64,000 nucleotides of DNA from VXMT01 sp965204835 (GCA_965204835.1 OZ242017.1:1302001-1366000), one strand, 5' to 3'. Shown: positions 17,808 to 26,614, counted from the stretch's first letter. Numbers and translations: made by a program. The notes: generated by a model not told the origin, from the sequence alone.

Positions 17808-18220
17808 GCGTCCGCGCCCTCGCTCTCCGCCTCGGCGACGGCGCGCTCGGCGGTCCAGCGCTCGGGATCCCAGATCTCGATGTAGTCGCCGAGGCCGATC
17901 AGGCTCACTCGCCCGTCGAGTCCGGCGCGCTCTCGCATCTCCTGCGGGACGAGGATCCGGCCCTGGCGGTCGAGGTCGACGTGCTGCGCGTCCGGGAGGA
18001 AGTTGCGTCGCCGTCGGCGGTCGCCGCGGCGCTGCGTCCCCGATGATCCCAGGCGCTGCTCTGTCTCGGCCTCGAATCCCTGCTGCGTGTAGAGCTCGAG
18101 GCAGCCATCCTCGGCGGGCCTCAGCACGCCGCCGTCCACCAGTTTGCGACGGAAGACGGCCGGAACCGCGACCCGGCCCCGGTCGTCCATCGAGTGTTCG
18201 AAGGTGCCGTAGAGATACAC
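17804..18220 (-). CDS. mraZ: Transcriptional regulator MraZ
   Basis: AbrB-fold DNA-binding protein that represses its own dcw operon. The chosen GTG start gives VYLYGTFEHSMDDRGRVAVP, the normal N-terminus, followed by a second DxxGR repeat (VDLDRQGRILVPQEMR). GGGGG lies about six bases before this GTG. The frame is open back to 18,268, but that start would place the MraZ boxes inside the gene. An Arg-rich insert (RRGDRRRRRNF) sits between the two halves. Length 138 residues, close to usual. Confidence 0.93.
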   Translation of the reverse strand: MYLYGTFEHSMDDRGRVAVPAVFRRKLVDGGVLRPAEDGCLELYTQQGFEAETEQRLGSSGTQRRGDRRRRRNFLPDAQHVDLDRQGRILVPQEMRERAGLDGRVSLIGLGDYIEIWDPERWTAERAVAEAESEGADA

Positions 18221-18240
18221 GGCTGGCCCCCGGCGGGAAT

Positions 18241-18265
18241 GGCACTTTTGCCCCATTTCCCCCCA
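18241..18265 (-). promoter_or_regulatory. MraZ operator boxes
   Basis: On the minus strand TGGGG (18,265-18,261), GGAAA, TGGGG (18,255-18,251), CAAAA, GTGCC: two exact TGGGN repeats in 10-bp phase and a degenerate third. This is the known arrangement of MraZ-binding boxes, just upstream of mraZ and just downstream of the predicted transcription start. Confidence 0.75.
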
Positions 18266-18277
18266 CAACGCTCCCGG

Positions 18278-18306
18278 AGCCTACCACGCACCCCATCACA
18301 TGGCAA
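18278..18306 (-). promoter_or_regulatory. Promoter of the dcw operon
   Basis: On the minus strand TTGCCA (18,306-18,301), 17 bases, then TAGGCT (18,283-18,278), a good sigma-70-type promoter. The expected start near 18,271 lies just before the MraZ boxes. It lies in the divergent gap with mog. Confidence 0.6.
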
Positions 18307-18356
18307 CGGGCGTCCCATGTCGCCCCGTTTGCTACGATCCACGCCGGGAGGATGCG

Positions 18357-18884
18357 ATGACCGAACAGGGCGCCCCCGCGCGTGCCGCCGTGCTCACCGT
18401 GAGTGACCGCGCCTCGGCCGGAACCTATGTCGACACGGCGGGGCCGGCCGTCGCCGCGATGCTGCGCGAGGCGGGCTTCGCGGCCGGCGACCCCGACGTG
18501 CTGCCCGACGACCCCGACGCCATCGCCGAGTGGCTGCGCCGCCAGGCCGACGATGAGGGCGCCGCGCTCGCGATTACCGCCGGCGGCACCGGCCTCGGGC
18601 CGCGCGACCACACGCCGCAAGTGACGGAGAGCGTGCTCGACTACCGCGTCGATGGGCTCGCGGAGGCGATGCGAGCCGCCTCGATCGCGATCGTCCCGAC
18701 GGCAATGCTGTCACGCGCCGTCGCGGGAGTGCGAGGGCGCACGCTCATCGTCAACCTGCCGGGCAGCGAGCGCGGGGCCCGCGAGAACCTCGAAGTGGTG
18801 TTGCCGGTCCTCGCGCACGCGGTTGCGCAGATCACCGGTGACGCCGAGCCCACGCCGCCGTCCGGCACGCACAACCGCGGCTAG
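18357..18884 (+). CDS. mog: MogA/MoaB family molybdopterin adenylyltransferase
   Basis: Activates molybdopterin by adenylation during molybdenum cofactor synthesis. The 175-residue protein starts AAVLTVSDRASAGTYVDTAG and contains the binding motif TAGGTGLGPRDHTP and AMLSRAVAGVRGRTLIVNLPGS. ATG at 18,357 follows GGGAGG by about six bases. The gene is divergent from mraZ and lies just before trmD; no other cofactor genes are in the window. MogA versus MoaB cannot be settled from sequence alone. Confidence 0.88.
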   Translation: MTEQGAPARAAVLTVSDRASAGTYVDTAGPAVAAMLREAGFAAGDPDVLPDDPDAIAEWLRRQADDEGAALAITAGGTGLGPRDHTPQVTESVLDYRVDGLAEAMRAASIAIVPTAMLSRAVAGVRGRTLIVNLPGSERGARENLEVVLPVLAHAVAQITGDAEPTPPSGTHNRG

Positions 18885-18897
18885 CCGCGGCGAAGTC

Positions 18898-19638
18898 ATG
18901 CGGCTCGACATCCTCACGCTGTTCCCGGGCATCTTCAGCGGCCCGCTGGACGAGACGATCCTGCGGCGCGCCATCGACGCCGGCCTCGTCGAGGTCGAGT
19001 TGCACGACCTGCGCGAGTGGGCGACCGACCGCCACCGCACCGTCGACGACTACCCGTTCGGCGGCGGCCCCGGGATGGTGATGAAGCCCGAGCCGATCTT
19101 CGCCGCCGTCGAGGCCATCCAGCCGCTCGCCGAGCCCGAGGCGCCCGTCGTGCTCATGACGCCGCAGGGTCGCCGCCTCGACCATGCGCTCGCCGTCGAG
19201 CTGGCCGAGCACCCGCGCCTGCTCATCGTCTGCGGGCGCTACGAGGGCGTGGACGAGCGCGTGCGCGAGCACCTCGTGGACATCGAGGTGTCGGTGGCCG
19301 ATGTTGTGGTCTCGGGCGGGGAGCTGCCGGCGCTGCTGCTCGTCGACGCGCTCGTGCGGCGCGTGCCGGGCGTGCTGGGCGGGGAGGGCTCGCTCTCGGA
19401 GGAGTCGTTCGAGGGCGGGCTGCTCGAGTACCCGCAGTACACGCGCCCGGCCGAGTTCCGCGGGTGGACGCCACCCGAGGTGCTGCTGTCGGGCCACCAC
19501 GGCGAGATTGCGAAGTGGCGCCGCCGCCAGCGCCTGGCGCGCACGCGCGCCCGCCGCCCGGACCTGCTCGACGCTGCGGACCTCAGCGACGAGGATCGCG
19601 CGTGGCTCGACGCCAACCCGGAGCCGCCCCTAGACTGA
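18898..19638 (+). CDS. trmD: tRNA (guanine(37)-N(1))-methyltransferase TrmD
   Basis: SPOUT-fold methyltransferase that forms m1G37 in tRNA and prevents frameshifting. The 246-residue protein starts RLDILTLFPGIF and has DDYPFGGGPGMVMKPEP, LMTPQGRRLDHALA, LIVCGRYEGVDERV, the knot region VVVSGGELPALLLVDALVR and PPEVLLSGHHGEIAKWR. ATG at 18,898 is 13 bases after the mog stop. Followed by rplS, the usual partner; rpsP and rimM, often nearby, are not present. Confidence 0.97.
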   Translation: MRLDILTLFPGIFSGPLDETILRRAIDAGLVEVELHDLREWATDRHRTVDDYPFGGGPGMVMKPEPIFAAVEAIQPLAEPEAPVVLMTPQGRRLDHALAVELAEHPRLLIVCGRYEGVDERVREHLVDIEVSVADVVVSGGELPALLLVDALVRRVPGVLGGEGSLSEESFEGGLLEYPQYTRPAEFRGWTPPEVLLSGHHGEIAKWRRRQRLARTRARRPDLLDAADLSDEDRAWLDANPEPPLD

Positions 19639-19674
19639 ACAGCCGACCCGTACACCGCAGCACGCGAGTTCACG

Positions 19675-20019
19675 ATGGCCATCGATCTGCGCGATGTCGC
19701 GCCCGCCCGCAACGAGACGATTCCCGATTTCCGCGCGGGCGACAACGTCGCCGTCCACGTACGCGTGGTCGAGGGCGAACGCGAACGCATCCAGGTGTTC
19801 GAGGGCACGGTGCTGCGCGTCCGCAAGGGCCATAACGGCAGCTTCACCGTGCGCCGGGTCTCCTCGGGCGTGGGTGTCGAGCGGACCTTCCCGCTCAACG
19901 GCAAGCGCATCGACCGCGTCGAGGTGACGCGCCGTGGCCGCGTCCGCCGCTCGCGCCTGTACTACCTGCGTGGCCGCACCGGCCGCGCGGCGCGCGTGCG
20001 AGAGGCTCGCCGCCGCTAG
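19675..20019 (+). CDS. rplS: 50S ribosomal protein L19
   Basis: Ribosomal protein at the 30S-50S interface. The 114-residue protein shows IPDFRAGDNVAVHVRVVEGE, RIQVFEGTVLRVRKG, SFTVRRVSSGVGVERTFPL and the basic C-terminus RRSRLYYLRGRTGRAARV, all family-typical. It follows trmD by 36 bases and is probably cotranscribed. Confidence 0.98.
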   Translation: MAIDLRDVAPARNETIPDFRAGDNVAVHVRVVEGERERIQVFEGTVLRVRKGHNGSFTVRRVSSGVGVERTFPLNGKRIDRVEVTRRGRVRRSRLYYLRGRTGRAARVREARRR

Positions 20020-20033
20020 CTGCTAGCCGGCCG

Positions 20034-20049
20034 GGGCGCCGTCGCGCCC
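20034..20049 (+). terminator. Short GC hairpin after rplS
   Basis: GGGCGC-CGTC-GCGCCC forms a perfect 6-bp stem 14 bases after the rplS stop. No U tract, so only a weak terminator candidate. The rest of the 260-base gap to the next gene shows only the possible promoter listed next. Confidence 0.3.
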
Positions 20050-20162
20050 GCGAAGACGGTGGCGGCATGACGGACGGGGCGCGCGGGCCGGGGCGGAAGT
20101 CGCCCGCCGTCGCCTCGCTCTACCCTCGGCCACTCGCTCTCGCGCTCTGCACAGCCAACGGC

Positions 20163-20191
20163 TTTCCGCGTGGGCGGGCATCGGCTATGCT
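20163..20191 (+). promoter_or_regulatory. Possible promoter of the methyltransferase gene
   Basis: TATGCT at 20,186-20,191 is a good -10; TTTCCG 17 bases upstream is a poor -35. The gene starts about 90 bases downstream. Confidence 0.3.
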
Positions 20192-20279
20192 GCGCCAAAC
20201 CTACGGGGGCGCGACTCAGTTCAGGCTTGGTCACTACTCACCCTCTAACCACGCTGCATGCAGGTTGAGAAGGTGTCGC

Positions 20280-21347
20280 ATGGAAATTCTGAGGCGACTC
20301 CCGACGATTCTGCACTCGTTCTGGCGCCTGTTGTTCATGTCCAAGGAGGAGATCGACGCCTTCGTACAGGCACACGACTTCTTCGCCGAGGACTACATGT
20401 CCGAGGAGCACATGAAGGAGGTGCTGGGAGAGGATTACATCGAGATTTATCAGAAGAGTCAGCGCGACCGCTATCACGTCCTCAATTATCTGTGCGCGCT
20501 TGGGGCCGCCGAGAAAATGTACTCGCCACCGCTGATGGATGAAACCAAGTCACCGTTTGAGAATCAATTGCTGTTCGAAGAGCGAATGATTGACGAATTC
20601 AGAGAAGTCCTGACCCCGCAGGGACGAGTCCTGGATCTGGGATGCGGGCGGGGGATCATCGCGACCCACGTCTACCGGCGCACCGGCAAGCCGGTCGTGG
20701 GCGTCAACATCGATCCGACGCAGATTGAAGTCGCGCGAGCGTTCGTCAAGAACATGCGCGGCAGCGTGCCCAATGAATTTGTCGTCGGCGACTTCAATGA
20801 ACCCGGGACATTCGGGCACCTCCAGGACGGCACGTTTGATGTGGCCTACCAGGTTCAGTCGCTGAGCTGTGTCCACAACAAGCCGCAGTTCTTCCGGATG
20901 GTGAATCGCTGTCTGCGAGTCGGCGGGCGATACGCCATCCTCTGCTACGTGCGCAATCCGCACTATGACCGCAATGATCCGACGCACTACGATCTGATGA
21001 AGCGCACCAAGTCGCTTATGGCCGCGATCTACTCGCCACTGATCACCGAGTACATCGACTGGTTGGAGGAGGCCGGGTTCAGCGTCGTTCATTCCGAAGA
21101 CCTGAGCATCAAGGGCGAGATCTCCAGCGTGGTGCTGTTTGAGGCGCTAAACAAGTACTACACGACGATCGACCGCTGGATTTCGCGGCTATCCAGGTAT
21201 CGCCTGATGCCACGGGGGATGACGGTGATGCTCAACCAACTCAACGCCAACGGGGAGGCCTGGTACGAGGCGGACCGCCTGCGACTGGTCGCACCCACCT
21301 GGTATCTCGTTGTCGACAAGATTCGCGAGGTGGACGACTCAGTCTAA
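20280..21347 (+). CDS. SAM-dependent methyltransferase, SMT/UbiE-like
   Basis: A 355-residue class I methyltransferase. The SAM loop is VLDLGCGRGIIATHVYRRTG, followed by VVGVNIDPTQIEVARAF, an acidic VVGDFNEPG and VNRCLRVGGRYAILCYV. The layout (an N-terminal helical region, then the SAM domain, then a C-terminal substrate domain with DWLEEAGFSVVHSEDL) resembles sterol or fatty-acid methyltransferases of the SMT/Erg6 group, but the substrate is unknown. ATG at 20,280 has GAGAAGG seven bases upstream. Two sampled 60-base lines are 48% and 58% G+C, far below neighbours, and A/T-ending codons are common, so it looks acquired. No partner gene is adjacent. Confidence 0.8.
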   Translation: MEILRRLPTILHSFWRLLFMSKEEIDAFVQAHDFFAEDYMSEEHMKEVLGEDYIEIYQKSQRDRYHVLNYLCALGAAEKMYSPPLMDETKSPFENQLLFEERMIDEFREVLTPQGRVLDLGCGRGIIATHVYRRTGKPVVGVNIDPTQIEVARAFVKNMRGSVPNEFVVGDFNEPGTFGHLQDGTFDVAYQVQSLSCVHNKPQFFRMVNRCLRVGGRYAILCYVRNPHYDRNDPTHYDLMKRTKSLMAAIYSPLITEYIDWLEEAGFSVVHSEDLSIKGEISSVVLFEALNKYYTTIDRWISRLSRYRLMPRGMTVMLNQLNANGEAWYEADRLRLVAPTWYLVVDKIREVDDSV

Positions 21348-21507
21348 GTCGGGCATCGACAGCCGTCCGACTCTCGGGCCGTGCAGCTCATTCAACGATG
21401 GAGCGGTACTAGGGCCCGGCCACCGCTGCAACGGCGACGGTAGCACAATACTCAGGCTGCTGAGAACATTCGTTTTGTAATACCGGCCCCGTAGCGGCCT
21501 CGCTCCG

Positions 21508-21513
21508 TATCAT
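21508..21513 (+). promoter_or_regulatory. -10 element placing the priA transcript start at its ATG
   Basis: TATCAT ends six bases before the priA ATG and no Shine-Dalgarno is present, so the mRNA may be leaderless. No convincing -35. Confidence 0.4.
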
Positions 21514-21519
21514 CGAGGC

Positions 21520-24219
21520 ATGACCATCGAGCCCGCGAGCGAGGCTCGCCCGCGCTTCGTGCAGGTCGCCGTCAACGCCGGGCGGCCCACGTTCATGACC
21601 TTCTCGTACCGCGTCCCGCGGGGGCGCGAGGTCGAGCCGGGCGAGGTCGTGCACATCCCGTTCGGACGCCAGGAGCTGCAGGGCGTGGTCGTCGAGGGTC
21701 CCACCGACCTGCCCGGCTACTCCGGCGACATCCGCGAGCTGCTGCCGCCCGTCGAGGGGGCGCCCCGCCTCGACGATACCCAGCTCCAGCTCGCCGCCTG
21801 GATCGCCGAGTACTACCTCGCCCCGCCGTGGGAGGCGCACGCGCTCATGCTGCCGCCCGGCGCGGGCGAACGGCCGCGCACCTACGTGGTGCGCGGCGCA
21901 GCCGAGCGCCCGCCGACGCTCTCCGCGCGCCAGGAGCTGCTCTACGAGCTGCTCGACGACACCCCTCGCGAGGTCGGCGACCTGCGTGGAGCCGTGGGTG
22001 CGCGCGGCTTCGACGCCACCCTCGGCGCGCTCGTCCGGCGCGGGCTCGCCGAACGCCGCTACGAGCTCGCCCGGCCACGAGGCCGGCCGCGCATCGTCGA
22101 GGTGGTGCGCCTCGTCGCCGACCCCGAGACGGCCAGGACGTTCGCCGCGAGCATCGAGGGACGGCGCGCGTCGCGCCGCGCGCGGGCGCTGCAGGCGCTC
22201 CTCGATGCGGACGGCGAGGCGATCCCGTTCGACGATCTCGGGCGGATCGCCCGCGGTGCGCCCGCGGTGGAGACACTCATCTCCGACGGGTTGCTCGAGG
22301 TCGACGGGCAGCGCAACGTCCGGCTCGCGCTCGATCCCGCCGCCGCCGAGGGCCGCATCCGGGAGCTGACGCGCACGCGCGCCCAGGCTGCGGGCGCCGC
22401 CCTCCTCGAACACCTCGCCGCCGCGCCCGACGTCGAGCTTCGCGTCGGCAACCTCGCGCGCGAGTTCGGCAGCGGGGCGGGCGAGGCCGTCGAGCACCTG
22501 CGCGAGGCCGGGCTAATCGAGGTCGCCGAGGTACTCGACGAGCGCGACCCGCTGCGCGATCTGGACGTGGCGACGCGCCCGCCCGTTCAGCTGTTGCACG
22601 AACAGCGGGCCGCCGGGGCCGCGATCCGCGACGCCATCGACCGGGCCGACGGCAGCGCGGTGCTGTTGAACGGCGTGACGGGCAGCGGCAAGACCGAGGT
22701 CTACCTCAACGCGCTCGCGCACGCGGTCGGCCTCGGGCGACGCGGGATCGTGCTGGTGCCGGAGATCGCGCTCACGCCGCAGACCGTGCGGCGCTTCGCC
22801 GAGCGCTTTCCGGGTCGCGTCGGCGTGCTGCACTCGGGGCTCTCGCTGGGGGAGGCGTACGACCAGTGGACACAGATCGCCGCCGGTGCGTTCGACGTCG
22901 TCATCGGCTCGCGCTCCGCCATCTTCGCGCCCCAGCCCGACCTCGGCCTGATCGTGATCGACGAGGCCCACGAGTGGACCTACAAGCAGAACGACCCCGC
23001 GCCGCGCTACGACGCACGCACCGTGGCCCAGCGCCTCGGTGAGCTGACGGGCGCGGCCGTCGTGTTCGGCACCGCCACCCCGGACGCCGAGCGCTGGTAC
23101 GGGGCCGCCGAGGGGGACATCGAGCGCCTCGACCTGCCTCGCCGGCTGCGGCCCGTGCGCCAGCCGGACGGCGCATCCCAGCTCTGGCCCGTCGACGAGC
23201 TCCCGGAGATCGAGGTCGTCGACGTGCGTGGCGCGCGCGAGCTGCTCTCGGGCACGCTGGTCGAGGCGCTCGGGCACGTCCTCGACCGCGACGAGCAGGC
23301 GCTGCTGTTCCTGAACCGGCGCGGGCTCGCCGGGTTCCTGCTGTGCGCGCGCGGCCACTCGCCGTCCTGTCCGAGCTGCGACGTGTCGCTGGCCCTGCAC
23401 CATCCCCCCGACGCCGAGCCGGGCTCGCTGGGCCGCCTCGTCTGCCACCAGTGCAGCCGCTCGCGGCCGGCCTCGCCCCGATGCGAGGAGTGCGGGGGCG
23501 CCGTCCGCCCGGCGCAGGCCGGCACGCAGGCCGTCGAGCGCGAGGTGCGGCGGCTCTTTCCGACCGCGCGCATCGTGCGCTGGGACCGCGACACCGCTCG
23601 CCGCCAGTCCGATCACGACGCCATCCTCGGCCAGCTCCAGCGGCACGAGGCGGACGTGCTGGTCGGCACGCAGATGATCGCCAAGGGCCTCGACCTGCCG
23701 CTGGTGACCCTCGTCGGCGTCGTGCTTGCCGACTACGGGCTGCGGTCCGGCGACTTCCGGGCGCGCGAGCGCACCTTCCAGCTGCTCACGCAGGTGGCGG
23801 GCCGCGCCGGGCGCGCCGACCTGCACGGGCGCGTCATCGTCCAGACGCTCGCGCCCGACGACCACGTCGTGCAGGCCGTCGCGGGCTACGACGCCGACGG
23901 GTTCTTCGAGGAGGAGCTGCGCTGGCGCGCGGAGTTCCGCTACCCGCCGTTCACGGGTCTCGCGCGGCTCGTCTTCGGCCACACCAACGCCGCGTACGCG
24001 GTGGAGGAGGCGCACCGCATGCGCGACGAGGTGCGCCGGGTTGCCGTGGGTCTGCCGGGCGTCGACGTGCTGGGACCGGCGCCGCCGCAGATCGCCCGGC
24101 GGCGCGGGCGCCACCGCTGGGCGCTGCTCGTGTGCGCGCCTGACCCCGGCGAGGTGCTCCGTGAAGTCGAGCTGCCCCCGGGCTGGACCGTGGACGTCGA
24201 CCCGATGATGCTCGAATGA
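21520..24219 (+). CDS. priA: Primosomal replication-restart helicase PriA
   Basis: 3'-5' DNA helicase that reloads the replisome at collapsed forks. The 899-residue protein has an N-terminal 3'BD domain (TFSYRVPRGREVEPGEVVHIPFG), a winged-helix region, Walker A VTGSGKTEVYLNAL, DEAH box (VIDEAHEWTYKQ), the paired cysteines of the zinc module (CPSC, CHQC, CEEC) and helicase motifs GTQMIAKGLDLPLVTLVGV and LLTQVAGRAGRADLHG. It lacks nothing obvious. It heads a five-gene plus-strand run with def, yajC, secD and secF; about 90 bases separate it from def. Confidence 0.96.
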   Translation: MTIEPASEARPRFVQVAVNAGRPTFMTFSYRVPRGREVEPGEVVHIPFGRQELQGVVVEGPTDLPGYSGDIRELLPPVEGAPRLDDTQLQLAAWIAEYYLAPPWEAHALMLPPGAGERPRTYVVRGAAERPPTLSARQELLYELLDDTPREVGDLRGAVGARGFDATLGALVRRGLAERRYELARPRGRPRIVEVVRLVADPETARTFAASIEGRRASRRARALQALLDADGEAIPFDDLGRIARGAPAVETLISDGLLEVDGQRNVRLALDPAAAEGRIRELTRTRAQAAGAALLEHLAAAPDVELRVGNLAREFGSGAGEAVEHLREAGLIEVAEVLDERDPLRDLDVATRPPVQLLHEQRAAGAAIRDAIDRADGSAVLLNGVTGSGKTEVYLNALAHAVGLGRRGIVLVPEIALTPQTVRRFAERFPGRVGVLHSGLSLGEAYDQWTQIAAGAFDVVIGSRSAIFAPQPDLGLIVIDEAHEWTYKQNDPAPRYDARTVAQRLGELTGAAVVFGTATPDAERWYGAAEGDIERLDLPRRLRPVRQPDGASQLWPVDELPEIEVVDVRGARELLSGTLVEALGHVLDRDEQALLFLNRRGLAGFLLCARGHSPSCPSCDVSLALHHPPDAEPGSLGRLVCHQCSRSRPASPRCEECGGAVRPAQAGTQAVEREVRRLFPTARIVRWDRDTARRQSDHDAILGQLQRHEADVLVGTQMIAKGLDLPLVTLVGVVLADYGLRSGDFRARERTFQLLTQVAGRAGRADLHGRVIVQTLAPDDHVVQAVAGYDADGFFEEELRWRAEFRYPPFTGLARLVFGHTNAAYAVEEAHRMRDEVRRVAVGLPGVDVLGPAPPQIARRRGRHRWALLVCAPDPGEVLREVELPPGWTVDVDPMMLE

Positions 24220-24309
24220 GCGTGCGGGGCGCGGACGCTTGCGGGGTTGTCGTCTAGAATCGACCCCCTGCAATCACGCCGTTCGTGACAGCGACAGCAG
24301 GAGCCAGCG

Positions 24310-24840
24310 CTGACCGTACGACCCATCCGCTACCTCGGCGACCCGGTGCTGCGCCGACGCGCGAGCGAAGTGCCGCGCGTCGACGCATCGATCCGCGACC
24401 TCGTCGACGACATGATCGAGTCGATGTACGCCGCCGACGGCGTGGGGCTCGCGGCCCCGCAGATCGGGATCGGGCTGCGCATCGTGGTGCTCGGGATGCC
24501 CGACGAGGAGCCGGTCTCGATCATCAACCCCGTGATCGTCGAGCGCTCGGGCGAGCGGGAGCTCGAGGGCGAGGGCTGCCTGTCGGTCCCCGGCTACCGC
24601 GGCAGTGTCACCCGCTCGCACGAGGTGACGGTCGAGGGCCTGGACGCCGAGGGCCGCGAGCTGCGTATCACCGCATGCGACAACCTGCTCGCGCAGGCGA
24701 TCGAGCACGAGGTCGACCACATCAACGGCTTCCTCTACGTGGACCGGCTGACCAGCATCGACACGCTGATGAAGCTGGAGAGCGGCGACTGGGGTCCGGG
24801 CGCCGCCAACGGCGAGCCGGACGGGGACGAGGGCGACTGA
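24310..24840 (+). CDS. def: Peptide deformylase, apparent CTG start
   Basis: Removes the formyl group from nascent N-terminal methionine. Motifs: GVGLAAPQIGIGLRIVV, EGEGCLSVPGYRG and QAIEHEVDHINGFLYVDR (HExDH metal site). The conserved N-terminus IRYLGDPVLRRRA is only included if translation starts at CTG 24,310, which has AGGAG six bases upstream; no ATG, GTG or TTG occurs between the upstream in-frame stop (24,286) and this CTG. The next GTG (24,346) would delete conserved residues. Stop overlaps yajC as TGATG. TAGAAT at 24,255-24,260 could be a -10 element. 176 residues with the CTG start. Confidence 0.93.
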   Translation: MTVRPIRYLGDPVLRRRASEVPRVDASIRDLVDDMIESMYAADGVGLAAPQIGIGLRIVVLGMPDEEPVSIINPVIVERSGERELEGEGCLSVPGYRGSVTRSHEVTVEGLDAEGRELRITACDNLLAQAIEHEVDHINGFLYVDRLTSIDTLMKLESGDWGPGAANGEPDGDEGD

Positions 24841-25148
24841 TGGAGTTCTTCGTAGCGCTGCTCTTCGTCGTCGCCGCCTTCTACTTCATCCTGCTGCGGC
24901 CGGTCATGAACCAGCAACGCCGCCGCCGGCGCGACCTCGCCGAACTCGACGTGGGAGACGAGGTGCTTACGAGCGGGGGGTTCTACGGGACGGTGCGGGC
25001 GATCCGCACGATGGAGGAGGGCCCACAGGAGATCATGCTCGAGGTCGCTCCCGGCGTGGAGCTGCGGGCGACCCCGGACGCCATCCAGCACGTGACCCCT
25101 CGCACCACCGAAGGCGCCGGGTCTTCCGACGAGACGGACTCAGCGTAG
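24840..25148 (+). CDS. yajC: Preprotein translocase subunit YajC
   Basis: Small accessory of the SecDF complex. The 102-residue protein has one N-terminal membrane helix (FFVALLFVVAAFYFILLRP), the motif FILLRPVMNQQRRRRRDLAEL and the conserved LDVGDEVLTSGGFYGTVRAI. ATG overlaps the def stop. Directly followed by secD and secF, the normal order. Confidence 0.95.
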   Translation: MEFFVALLFVVAAFYFILLRPVMNQQRRRRRDLAELDVGDEVLTSGGFYGTVRAIRTMEEGPQEIMLEVAPGVELRATPDAIQHVTPRTTEGAGSSDETDSA

Positions 25149-25168
25149 GTGCGAATCGGGCCAACACC

Positions 25169-26605
25169 GTGATACGACGCATCCTCCCGCTGCTCGGCAT
25201 CTTCCTGCTCGCCGCGTCGTCGCTGTACGTGGTGTGGCCCTCGGAGCCCGACAAGTGGCTGCCGCCCGGCGTGCCGTGGCCCGAGGGGGGCGGCGTCACG
25301 ATCGGCAACTTCGAGCGCCAGACGATCCGGCTCGGCCTCGACCTGCAGGGGGGCTCGCGCCTGCTCCTCCAGGCCTCGCTCCCCGAGGACGCAGAGGGCG
25401 ACATCGAGGACGGGATCGAGGGCGCGCTGAGCGTGCTTCGTCGCCGCGTCGACGCCTCCGGTGTCGCCGAGGCAGAGGTGACGCGCCAGGGCGAGCGCAA
25501 CATCTCGATCCAGCTGCCCGGACTGGACCCCGACGAGGCCCGGGCGCTGCTCGGGCGCACCGCGCTGCTCCAGTTCTGCGAGGCCGGCGACGATCTCGGC
25601 GGTGGCACGCCGTGCGACGAGTCGGGCCGGTGGGTGCAGGCGCAGGGCATCCTCGACGGCCAGGCCACCGCGCTGACCGGGCGGTTCCTGCGCCCGAACT
25701 CGTTCGTCGGCGCCGACCCGCTCGGCAACCCGCTCGTGCAGTTCGAGTGGACCAACGAGGGCGCGGTCCTCTCCGAGCAGGTCACCTCGCGGCTCATCGG
25801 CCGGCAACTCGCGATCTTCCTCGACAACGAGCTGCTGTCCGCACCCGTGGTGCGCGCCGTGATCACGGACCGCGGCGTGATCGATGGGATGCCGCTGACC
25901 TCGGTCGAGGGCAGGACCGGCGCCCGCGAGCTGGTCGTGCAGCTCAACTCCGGTGCGCTGCCGGTGCAGCTCACGGTGCTACAGGAACAGGAAGTCGACG
26001 CGACGCTCGGCGAGGACTCGGTGCAGCGGTCCGTGCTGGCCGGGGAGATCGGCCTGCTGCTCGTCGCGCTGTTCATGATCCTCTACTACCGCTTCCCGGG
26101 GTTCCTCGCGGCAGTGGCGCTGCTCGTCTACACGCTGCTCACGATGGCGGTGTTCAAGCTGATCCCGGTCACGCTCAACCTCGCGGGGATCGCGGCGTTC
26201 GTGCTCTCGGTCGGTATGGCCGTCGACGCCAATATCCTGATCTTCGAGCGCATGAAGGAGGAGCTGCGCAACGGCCGCGCCTATCGCACGGCGCTCGACG
26301 TCGGCTTCGCACGGGCGTGGTCCTCGATCCGCGACTCGAACGTGAGCACGCTCATCACCTGCTTCATCCTCTTCATCCTCGGCGGCGGCCTCGAGGTGCC
26401 CGGCCTCGGCGCGTTCGAGGCGCCGCTGGTGCAGGGCTTCGCCGTCACCCTGGCCGTGGGCGTGCTGGTCTCGATGTTCTCGGCGATCACCGTCACGCGG
26501 ACGCTGATGAAGGCGCTCGCGGGCACGCCGTTCGCGCGCCAGCCGGACCTGCTCGGCACCGGCGTGCGCTCCTACCGGGGCGCGCGCGAGACGACCGAGG
26601 GATAG
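25169..26605 (+). CDS. secD: Protein translocase subunit SecD
   Basis: RND-family membrane protein that uses the proton gradient to aid export through SecYEG. The 478-residue protein has an N-terminal helix, IRLGLDLQGGSRLLLQ, the P1 domain (SVLRRRVDASGVAEAEVTRQG), and membrane helices 2-6 with LNLAGIAAFVLSVGMAVDANILIFER and ITVTRTLMKAL. Start is GTG at 25,169. It is followed ten bases later by secF. Confidence 0.97.
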   Translation: MIRRILPLLGIFLLAASSLYVVWPSEPDKWLPPGVPWPEGGGVTIGNFERQTIRLGLDLQGGSRLLLQASLPEDAEGDIEDGIEGALSVLRRRVDASGVAEAEVTRQGERNISIQLPGLDPDEARALLGRTALLQFCEAGDDLGGGTPCDESGRWVQAQGILDGQATALTGRFLRPNSFVGADPLGNPLVQFEWTNEGAVLSEQVTSRLIGRQLAIFLDNELLSAPVVRAVITDRGVIDGMPLTSVEGRTGARELVVQLNSGALPVQLTVLQEQEVDATLGEDSVQRSVLAGEIGLLLVALFMILYYRFPGFLAAVALLVYTLLTMAVFKLIPVTLNLAGIAAFVLSVGMAVDANILIFERMKEELRNGRAYRTALDVGFARAWSSIRDSNVSTLITCFILFILGGGLEVPGLGAFEAPLVQGFAVTLAVGVLVSMFSAITVTRTLMKALAGTPFARQPDLLGTGVRSYRGARETTEG

Positions 26606-26614
26606 GCGGCGCCG

